Made by a program: the position numbers and the translations under genes. From Cryptomeria japonica (taxonomy: Eukaryota; Streptophyta; Pinopsida; Cupressales; Cupressaceae): a stretch of DNA of 64,000 nt. Of the stretch, positions 55,813 to 64,000 are shown piece after piece (within the stretch, counting starts at the first letter, position 1; each line of letters begins with the position of its first letter). The notes under the pieces were generated by a model. It had not been told where the DNA came from, did not search any database, and was given only the letters and a program-made list of their open reading frames with translations. Location: contig NC_081412.1 of the NCBI RefSeq assembly GCF_030272615.1, positions 542,270,335 to 542,334,334 of the forward strand, read 5' to 3'.

Positions 55813-56538
55813 TGTTGATTGTAACTAGGGGTGTAGGGGTTCGGATTGCCTTAAGGCAACATCCGAACCCCTTTTAGGATCGGGTCCTACCCTAAAATAA
55901 CGTGACCCCATCCTTATTCACCATGCCGCGCTAAATAAATTCCAAAATAACTTTAGCACCAAAAATAATAAGGAGGCCGACTTAAAAGGAAAAAAGATGC
56001 ATATAAGTAAAAATGACAATTTGCAAGTCATTTCATCAAGTTTAATCATATCAAAAAAGCGATTTAGCTCTGCTGTGCAAACTTAAGGAAAAGTGCAAAC
56101 TTATTCAGCTTGGTGCGAAATTGTCCAAAGGGACATAGTAGATTTTGATGCAAGACATTGAAGCATACAAGGACAGATCTGATATATGAAGATCAGATTC
56201 GAGCTAAGTATTGTACTTATATTTTAGAGGAGAATATATAATCTGACCTGTGGGTCTTTCATGCTGGGTTTTTTCCTCCTTGGAGGTTTTCCCAGGGTAT
56301 GCTTGTTTGTCTTCTGTTCTAATTCTGATTTATGTTGGCTTACTAAATATTGCAAATCTGATTACAATCTAGGGCACAACTTAATCTATGTTGGTTTCCT
56401 AAAATACTACAAATTTGATTACAATCTAGAGCACAATTTAATCTATGTTGGTTTACTAAAATACTCCAAATCTGAATACAACCTAGGGCATAATCAATTA
56501 GATAAATCTGGTTAACATACCTAGGGTTTAAAATAACA
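55813..56538 (+). repeat. 3' LTR of Copia element, 726 bp
   Basis: It is a near copy of 50675-51414, about 2.2% different by hand count. It ends AAAATAACA and is followed by gttct. Confidence 0.96.
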
Positions 56539-56543
56539 GTTCT

Positions 56544-56690
56544 TACCCCTAAATACTTTGTTTTTTTACTTAGAATAGAGCCCTTATGATCCTTGATCAT
56601 GCAACATGCTTTGTAGGCTCCCAAATTATCTTTCGAGGCCATCAAAATTGATTTTCACCAAGCTCACATCTGACACACTTCATTTCACTC
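56544..56690 (-). pseudogene. LINE RNase H remnant, N-terminal part
   Basis: On the minus strand VKINFDG is followed, in a shifted frame, by ASKDNLGAYKACCMIKDHKG and then LGVR. This matches the plant LINE RNase H start 'KxNFDGASKGNPG...GGVxRDxxG'. The rest of the domain is at 50395-50669, separated by the Copia insertion. The single-base-scale frame change after NFDG marks it as decayed. Confidence 0.7.
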
Positions 56691-58879
56691 CTATTATTAA
56701 CAAGAAGATCAACAAACTTAACCCATTAATGGGTTATTCTATTAATTAATTATATTCATATATAAATATTTTATTAAAATTGTATATTTAACATATCATA
56801 TTTTAAATGTTTAAATGACAATTAAATGTATACGATTATTTAACCTGAATGATATTTTTGAACTATAACATAATACCTATTATTAGATGAATTTATATTT
56901 ATTTATTATTAACAGCTACATTGATAGTATATAATTAGGTGAGGACCTGCACTTATTTAAACCCTCGTCTTTCATATTAGGATTACTTGAGATTAATTTT
57001 TTGCTTTAAGAGCCAAACTTTTGGGGGTCCTTCCACTTGACAGCAAAAACACTCAAATAGAAAGAAACATAAGTACCTTGCACCAGAGATGATGGTATTA
57101 CATAGGGTTAAATCTAAAAACCTATAATTATAACTTCAATTAAGTTGAAACTACATAATATTTTAAAAATGAGTAGGTCAAAAGCTAAGTTAACATAATA
57201 ACGTGGGCCAAGAATATCTGTTCATTTATTCCTTCACACGTTTCTATAGTAATAAAAACACTAGGTACACAATTACGCTTGCTGTATGTTCGATTCAGAT
57301 CATCGTTTGTCTTCAAATTTAGGTGACAATACGACCATAATTAATTATCAAAGTCCTTTTACTAGTTTTGGAGGGGGGGTGCACCTCCATAAAACTAGCT
57401 GGTCCAAGAAATAATTTTAAAATCCTCAGCTCGATATGTCAGATCACTTTATTGTGACTTGAAATTTTGGGGTTGTTATTATTATTAGATTGTATGGTAC
57501 TTAATGTAACGTTTGAACTTCAACTCAACAATGCGCATTTAAAACCACTTGCTCATCGGTAGTCCATGCGCTGAAAGCTACTTGTTTCTTGCCAATCCAA
57601 CTGCGTTACACTGTTTTATGCTACATTACAAAACAAAAGGAAAACAGATATCGAGTAAAGCCGTCAGCAAAGAATCGTCCATTGACTTGAGTACAGTTAA
57701 CATAACACGACTACAAATATTATTCTTTTGCTTTGAGACGGGCTTGGGAATTAAAATGTTCAGTTGAAGTGTTTGCATGTGCAGTTCTATCATTATATAA
57801 TGGGGGTTTAAATATACATGATGGCACAATCTCGTTTTTATTGATGAACTGAAAAAACCATTTGAGATACAAAGCCCAATGAAAATACATACAACTTTTA
57901 AGGCCACCTAATAGATGGAGAAATATGTTGCAATGGCAAACTTCATTTTGGCTGATGAAAAATGTCGTTGGATGTTCATTCCTAAACAGCACTGACAGAA
58001 GAGCACTGACAGAAGAGTAAGATTACATTAGATAATTACTAGCACCTTCATAATGCAAGGCACACCAACCTGTTGGCAAATTTTCCAGAAGAATGAACAC
58101 AATATTTGCTTCCGGTAAACCAAAATTTTGCACAAAAAAACTTTTTCAAGAAAAAAATATTTGAAAACATAACTATCCTACTTACTGAGAGTAATGTGCA
58201 CTACCCATTGAACATGTTTTTTATGCTCCAAAGATACAACCACAACTTCAACACTACATAACAATGCATTTAATTATTCATGCAAATAGCAGTCACTTGT
58301 TGGACAACTAATGGGCTCCACCATAAACTTCCTCCTGCTTAATTTCTTTTTAGAAAAAGCTGATATAATGAGTACGTCTGTAATGAAGTATTTTAGGCCG
58401 TGAAGATCAAAGTATCCTTGTAAGCTTACACATCACTAAAAAGGAGAGAATCAAATCTTTCTTTGAACATGATGACATCTCACCATCTCACAGAGAGACA
58501 AAATTTGTAATGTGTTATGCCGCCAACCTATTTATACAATGGATCCAGTAAAACCTCCTCGGAGGCAAGCTTCAGATGACTTTGCACTAAAAGCAATAAG
58601 ATAATCCAAATAAATGTTTTTTAACTGTCACGAGGCATTTGTCCTTGAACTAACCTCTATATAGAATTTTAACATTGGTCCTCAAATCAACCCACTTATA
58701 ATAGCTTACATGTTACCAATGTACCAGGATTCCAAATTTTGAGTTTTCAAATTTATTTCTCAAAGAATTATGAATCCATTTGGACAAAGAGCACAAATAT
58801 ATTAAGCAACCAGTAGAAAGTCTTATGTGCATGGTGAGTGGTTGCCAAACGAGCCATTGAAGCCTTCAAATGAGACAGC
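56691..58879. other. Intergenic DNA and likely 3' flank of the TFIIA gene
   Basis: No coding region is supported. The part nearest 58879 should include the 3' untranslated region of the minus-strand gene. A candidate poly(A) signal (aataaa on the minus strand) lies near 57837, but its use is unproven. Confidence 0.45.
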
Positions 58880-59616
58880 TCAAAACTCAAACTCGCCATT
58901 TGCCTGTGTCCATACGCAACTGACAATAAGCAGCAAGATAAATCTTAAGCATATTCATGAGCAAAACTGATCAAACAATATACCTTGGCAAAAAGAATGT
59001 CCTTGTTGTTCAAATGCATTATTCCATCCTTCAGTGTACACTTCCATTTGCTTTTAGTTCTTGTAACCTGCTAAAATAGAACACAAATAGAAGTAATTTT
59101 CTGGTAACCTACCTCATTTACCTTACACAAATGACAATCTTAAACAGGTAACTTACATCATTACCTTCTCAAACTGAGCAAGTACTAAATGACTAGTGCT
59201 TGGTTCCTCCCCTCCCTGATCAAGTTCATCTATTTCATCATCATCATCCTCGTTTAGCGGTGGTTCATCATCATCATTTGCTTCAGCTTTAACTTCCTTG
59301 AGAGCGTCATTTATGTCAAGAGGATCTGCTCGACATCACAGAGAAGCCCATCATATATTGCAAGTTCAATGAAAATAAATTCTATATAAGATTCTGGCAT
59401 CCTGAAATCATAAATCCATTGCACTTTGGCCTCACCCTGGTCTGCTGATGCATTGTAGTTCTCATTTGCATCATCAGCATTTTCGTCAGTACCATCAACC
59501 TGAGAAATTTTTTGAGAAGTGCACTTTGATTTAATAATAGAGTCTATGACAAGATCCGCCTTATTTCTTGTCTGGGCCTTGAGCCTTTCATTTGACAGAC
59601 CTGTATCAAGATGTAT
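58880..59616 (-). CDS. TFIIA-L: C-terminal exons of transcription factor IIA large (alpha/beta) subunit
   Basis: Four minus-strand exons are proposed: 59436-59616, 59165-59325, 58984-59067 and 58880-58903 (stop TGA). The third encodes VTRTKSKWKCTLKDGIMHLN plus NKDILFAK, and the last ANGEFEF. Both are near-identical in pattern to the conserved TFIIA beta C-terminus (VTRTKS.WKC.LKDGIMH...KDILFNKA.GEFDF). The second exon has the acidic DDDEPPLNEDDDDEIDELDQ and SHLVLAQFEK, again as in plant TFIIA-L. All introns have GT donors and AG acceptors and phase is kept. The first listed exon (KISQVDGTDENADD) fits the variable linker and is less sure. TFIIA binds TBP-TATA complexes in the nucleus and stabilises pre-initiation complexes. 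The N-terminal alpha domain was not found up to 64000; it may lie beyond the window across a long intron, or this may be a gene fragment. Confidence 0.85.
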
Positions 59617-60539
59617 CTGAAACCAAAACGAATCAAAGAACAGTGAGGAATAGCTTTGCAAAACAGGTAAATTTATCTGTGTACCACACAACGACAGCAA
59701 AAATTAGTACCAAGTATTTAAAAACAAGGGATCTAGAGCCATTTTGTAGTAAGAGGAAAGGATAGCCTGCAAACAAGAGAAAGCAAAACATCTTGCACCA
59801 GTTCACGCGAAGTCTTTGTTCTCCTCTTTGACTTGCATTGTAAATTGTGTCTGAATTTGATTGTCGATTTCAGAAAGGATTCAGTTTAACAATACTAGCA
59901 TTATACTCCCAAAACTTGTGATTAACACCAAGTAATACCAACATAACTCATTTCCCATGGCATTACCTGATTTTTCTCAAAAAGTGATTCTCAATTTATT
60001 TTGTGAACCTTAACTTTTGGGGGCTCATTTTCACCAAGGAAAAGAAAAATAAAACCACAGAAAGACTGGAAATTTAATTATTAGGGTTAAGGCTAAAGCA
60101 TTCTTAAATTTTCTAAATTTCAGTTGAAATTTTGTTGTGTTTGATCATTGATGGTAGTAGCACCTGCCTACTATTTTAAGACCAATCGGGTATTTTTTTA
60201 CATAACCAACTTGTATAAAAATAAAATCCTACTTTTTTTGTATCATGTTTATTTCTAATCTCTATGCACTATATTTTACTTGAAATAACACAATCAAATT
60301 TTCTCTAGTTTTTAAAAATATAATATTTACTTTTTCCTACCAATCAGCCATGTCTGTGTAGCATCCACATCAATCTATGCTTACTCCTCTAGCTCTACAT
60401 CCCAAGTTTCTGTACTCTCCTAGAGATGAGCCTATTCCTCTTTAAAGAGTGGATGAAGATATATAAGTAGACCACTTCCTCTCAGCAATAGAAGAAAAAG
60501 AAACCTGAAATAGTAAACGAATGACTAAAGAGGTAGTCA
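59617..60539 (-). other. Probable intron or upstream DNA of the TFIIA gene
   Basis: No TFIIA N-terminal motif was found. Some acceptor-like pyrimidine tracts ending in AG occur (for example near 59770 on the minus strand), but the sequence after them does not resemble TFIIA. Confidence 0.4.
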
Positions 60540-62358
60540 AAAAATTTGTATCCACCACAGGATTGGGTCCTCTTGTGCCATGGTTGCCCTATCCATGTTG
60601 GCCTCCTCAAAATAACCCCCAAGAGTGGCAAATTTTGTCCACTTAGTACAAATGATCCCGGCCCCTACAAGATCATACATCTTTTGGATGGCCTTCATGA
60701 ACTCTGCATTGACCTCAACATTCTAAATGAGTGTAACTTTGTCAGGCCCTTGCACATACCACATGGGGTTCAATGCCTAGGCAGCCAAGTGCAAGAGAGT
60801 GGTGAGCTTCTCCCATCTCTGATGAATGATTAATTGAATGTGCTCATTGTAGAATGCTAATGTGGGTTCCTTCTCTCACACGACAGCTTTCATTTGGTCT
60901 AGCATAGAATCAATGCACTCTACACCTCTCCAGGGATAGATGCATTGGCATTCCCATATCTAATCACCTAGAAGACTGGAGTAATGATGGAGACAATATA
61001 TTTTGCATTACCTCAGAAAACATCACCCTTCACTACAACCTTCATTCTCTTCCATTGCTCTGTCTTGGACTCAAGCTACCAATTCCATTCTACTGTCATA
61101 ACCATTAGTTGCAATGCCTCTTGCAACTCAAGCATCCTACAAAAAATAATGAAATAGAATGCATATCTAGTCTCAACATGTTTTGAGAATTCCTTCTTAG
61201 AGAAGATCACGAAGAATGCATATTAATTATGGTGGTTACAAAAATATCTGCACATTCCTAGCATCATTGACCATTGCTTTGATCCAATCAATCTTTCCCA
61301 TGTCATTGAGTGCAAGATCATAGCATGCACACAACAAGGAGTCCACAAAATATGTTTATAGGCTGTCTCAATTAACTTCTCTACATCTTTGCACACATAG
61401 GCCACATATGTGACAACTTGTCCCACATCTTTTGGCCCAACCTCCTATACAACATCTTTGAGGATCTAAAATTGAAAATCCACATCCTTGTGATGTCCTA
61501 AACAATCAATTGCCTTACCAAAATAAAGGCCCTTTGAACATGTAACCATGGTATTGACGAGCGGACAATGTCTAATGTTCATCCACCCATCCATGACCAT
61601 ACTGTATCCACTTGTCACCTAGCATTCCTTCATTTTCTCCGTAACATATTTAACTTGGAGTAGTTCTTATCCAAGATTGTGGTCCTCAATTTTGTTTCCC
61701 CTAGTGCGTATATGATGGTCATGCCCTTGCTACCTTCACCATCACCTCCTTATAATAAGGAGACCAAGCCACAAGGAATAAAATGCCATTGGCAAAGAAG
61801 AATTTGCCAATATCATCATCTGCCTCATCCTTCAATTGCTCATTGAATAATTTTGCTAGTGGATTAGGAGCATCACTTGTAATCTTGTGTTTCCCCTAAC
61901 CTCTACTACCCTTGAAGTAAAAGAAACTGGCATATGCGTTGGCCTCTGCAAAGTAGTAGAAGTAGAACCTCACCTCTTATAGACAAAAGCAGATGTGCTG
62001 CATTGTCTTCACCACCTAGACAGTTTCACTTTTCTGCCAAGGTCTCCCATACTTCTAGAACTTTTCCTCAGATATGAAGGAATTGGGCATTAACTCTAAT
62101 AATGCTGCCCTAAAATTAGAGCTTACAAAAGTTAGAGGAGATTAAGGATCAAAGGAAACACTGACAAATTTTGCGAATACTTCAAAAGGGCAATTCATTT
62201 TAGCACTAGCAATGGAGCTAATGGTATGGGTTTCATGATCACCCCACTCTTTCTGCATTTTCATCATGACCAGGTGCACAATCAAATTCAATTCGATCAT
62301 CTTCGATTTCTTGAGGCTCAAATTCAACTTCATCCCCACTCATGCCATGAGAACCCAT
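60540..62358 (-). pseudogene. hAT-superfamily transposase remnant (DUF659-type)
   Basis: On the minus strand a candidate start (MGSHGMSGDEVEFEPQEIED) lies at 62358. Around 61750-61830 is DDIGKFFFANGILFLVAWSP, like the hAT 'IarFfyacGipFnvvrSPyf'. Around 61560-61600 is MVMDGWMNIRHCPLVN, like 'i.sDGWtd.r.rpLiN'. Then come a stretch like 'EVG..nVvQVVTD' and WTPCCVHAMILHSM, like 'WtPCaaHclnLml'. The C-terminal dimerisation region shows LNPMWY near 60770 and EDPILWW near 60555. Many stop codons and several frame changes separate these pieces, so it is inactive. It would have cut and rejoined DNA at terminal inverted repeats. It lies in the likely first intron or upstream region of the TFIIA gene, on the same strand. 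Confidence 0.8.
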
Positions 62359-63690
62359 AGTGACACTATGATAAACAATATAAAATTGTAATTTGTAAGT
62401 TAAAAATTTTTAAATTAAAATTCAAACTATGCAAAATGCAAAGGATTGAGACACAATTTTCTTTTTGTTTTTTTTCATGTCGCACAAAATGCAAAAATAG
62501 AGGATCCACAAATAAAATAAATATTTTCTTAAACTTTGTCAACCAAGGATTTTACTTTTGTTTTCTTGCTTCAGGTAGCACGAAGTGCAAAAGCAAGAGA
62601 TACACAAAAATTATAATCCTAGTTTGACAGAATAAAGTATTTGAGCATATAAAAGTAAATTGTAAAACTTTAAAAAAATAAGAAAGAAAAATATGACAGC
62701 TTCTTGTTGTATAATTAAAAAAAATGCAAAATTCAAAATTCAAAACTAAACTAATAATAACCATTGAATTTAAAATTTAAATTTGAAATTTGCAAATTGG
62801 TATATGATTTTTTCAGTGTTGATGACAATATGCAGTCATGTCTATGGATTCCATCAACATAAATGACAATACATCAACATGATGACAATATGCATTGGTG
62901 TGTATGGATTCTATAAACATAAATCATGAAACTAATTAAACAAATATAAAGAGCCAGTAATAGAATCCTACCTCTTGGTTGAAAAATGCTTAAAACTTGG
63001 TGTCACTACTTTTCTGCTCCTCCTAAACCCTCTTGGACTTCACTCTCTCTTTCACCTTGCACTTACACTCTCACTCACACTCACACTATCAGCTTCTTGT
63101 TGATTTGTTTTTGTGAGTTGAAAATAGGATAGGAGAATATTTTATAGAGTTTGTGGGCTTTGGGTGGGACCAATAGGCCATTAGGGTTCGGCCTTGTACA
63201 CAGTGATCCAAAAACAATGATTTAAAAAAATTGTTTTTGGCCATATAGCTGTGGGATACACCTAGGCATCCCTGAGATGGTCGGGGCAGCGGGAGGAGAC
63301 ATTTCCTCCAAGTCCCCAAGGCCCTAAGACATCCCCATACCAAAAACTTGGGGTTTTGGCAAACGATGCATCCCCATGGAACATTGGTACAAAGTGGTTG
63401 AGGTGGATTTTCTAATGCATCCCTAGTCCAAGGTAGTCAATCTTGGTAAATGGAAATCTGAAAGGCTTCTTTTCTCTTAGGTTCAGGACAAGTGAAACCT
63501 TTGTCTCCTTTCCCTTTCATAATAATGGATGAAGCTTTAGGGCATATTATTCAAGTTGTTCATAGAACTAAGTTGTTGAAAGGCATCTACAAATGACTCA
63601 ATGACACACCATCAAAGGCAAGAACCATTAAATTTACTCTTAAAATGCATATCAAGGATAATGGGTTCTTGTGTTCAAGCCCACAATCAA
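62359..63690 (-). other. 5' leader of the hAT element and flanking DNA
   Basis: It has no coding region. It shares an ordered set of short phrases with 47330-48250. The pyrimidine-rich 'ctctcactcacactcacac' (63070-63090) and the ATG context at 62358 fit a transposon 5' untranslated region. Terminal inverted repeats and the 8-bp duplication could not be fixed by eye. Confidence 0.45.
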
Positions 63691-63734
63691 CAACTAGTCT
63701 GATCCGAGTCCCGATGAAGTCCGGGTTCGCACCT

Positions 63735-63800
63735 GGGTTCGTCCTGGGTTCTCTATAGAACTAAACCCATAGAGAACCCAGGCACCCACGACGAACCCAA
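63735..63800. repeat. Foldback sequence with two stacked stems
   Basis: An inner stem of 14 perfect bases (63743-63756 with 63769-63782, 12-nt loop) is enclosed by a 9-base stem, GGGTTCGTC / GACGAACCC (about 63735-63743 and 63791-63799), with a bulge on one side. The outer stem touches the inner one at its edge. It looks like a small foldback or terminal inverted-repeat relic. Confidence 0.8.
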
Positions 63801-64000
63801 GCCAAACCCTAGACAATTCCCGTGCAAAAAAAAAAAAATGAAATGTTTCCTTTGTCGGTCTTTTAAAACTTGTTTGGTTTATGACACGCCAAATAGATTT
63901 ACAAATAAATATGTAAAAGGTATTTGCCATGAAGGTTTGTGTGGTTTTGAAGGTGCTAATTTGGGCTTGGTAGTAAGGGATCCACCCCTTAACCACACCT
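63801..64000. other. Unclassified DNA at the right edge
   Basis: An A-run at about 63827-63839 is followed by ordinary AT-rich sequence. No gene is supported. Confidence 0.4.

Larger units (their letters stand above)
50675..56538 (+). mobile_element. Ty1/Copia LTR retrotransposon, 5.9 kb, nearly whole
   Basis: LTRs at 50675-51414 and 55813-56538, PBS, gag-pro-int-RT-RNase H and a PPT are all present in Copia order. Target duplications gttct flank it (50670-50674 and 56539-56543). A hand count gives about 16 substitutions in 720 compared LTR positions (about 2.2%) plus two small length differences, so it is relatively young. It looks nearly whole, with about two breaks in the coding region. 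It is inserted into a LINE RNase H remnant. Confidence 0.96.

Noticed and set aside
57549-57992. Small frames on both strands around 57549-57992
   Set aside because: They overlap one another on opposite strands, lie downstream of the TFIIA stop codon and show no family resemblance.
59617-59700. Upstream extension of the minus-strand frame of the TFIIA exon to an ATG at 59700
   Set aside because: A pyrimidine tract and AG acceptor at 59617-59619 mark an intron boundary, and the upstream residues do not resemble TFIIA.
60546-60833. 95-codon plus-strand frame
   Set aside because: It is antisense to the hAT transposase C-terminal region and has no family resemblance.

Overview
The window is repeat-dominated DNA from a large plant genome. 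It is AT-rich and holds nested LTR retrotransposons, LINE and hAT remains, and only one recognisable host gene fragment. The crowded Tat-type Ty3/Gypsy and Ty1/Copia elements, several solo LTRs and very few genes would fit a gymnosperm (conifer-like) genome. That guess rests on element style and gene density, not on a diagnostic marker. No bacterial, organellar, rRNA, tRNA-gene or CRISPR feature was seen.

Left part (1-15775) is a stack of insertions. A non-autonomous LTR element (1-7366, left LTR cut by the window edge) carries a Gag-like region and a second unusual coding region but no visible pol. It sits inside the 3' part of an older Gypsy-type element (7367-13439) made of pyrimidine-rich satellite-like DNA and a 3' LTR. 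That element in turn abuts, and probably interrupts, a minus-strand Copia element (13440-15775).

Middle part: 15881-28756 is a complete-looking Tat-lineage Ty3/Gypsy element with two 1.65-kb LTRs, a 5-bp target duplication (gtttg), a protease-bearing first ORF, and a pol with RT, two RNase H domains and integrase. Between pol and the 3' LTR it carries an antisense, apparently spliced gene for a plant mobile domain (PMD) protein with an acidic linker and a charged tail. About 2.5 kb further on, 31212-40121 is a minus-strand non-autonomous relative (target duplication taagg). It has the same PPT, the same PBS core and similar LTR termini, and a solo LTR of another family (37548-39064) is inserted in its 5' LTR. 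Two more solo LTRs of the same family lie at 41484-42649 and 44715-45940. These LTRs share a core promoter block and a GGACC...GGTCC inverted repeat.

Right part: 45941-50674 is mostly unclassified, with a possible hAT-related end and a diverged duplication. A young Ty1/Copia element (50675-56538, target duplication gttct) is inserted into a LINE RNase H remnant. At 58880-59616, on the minus strand, are the last exons of the host gene for the large subunit of transcription factor TFIIA, with good splice sites. Its N-terminal exons were not found and may lie beyond the window. A decayed hAT transposase (60540-62358, minus strand) and a foldback sequence (63735-63800) lie upstream of it.
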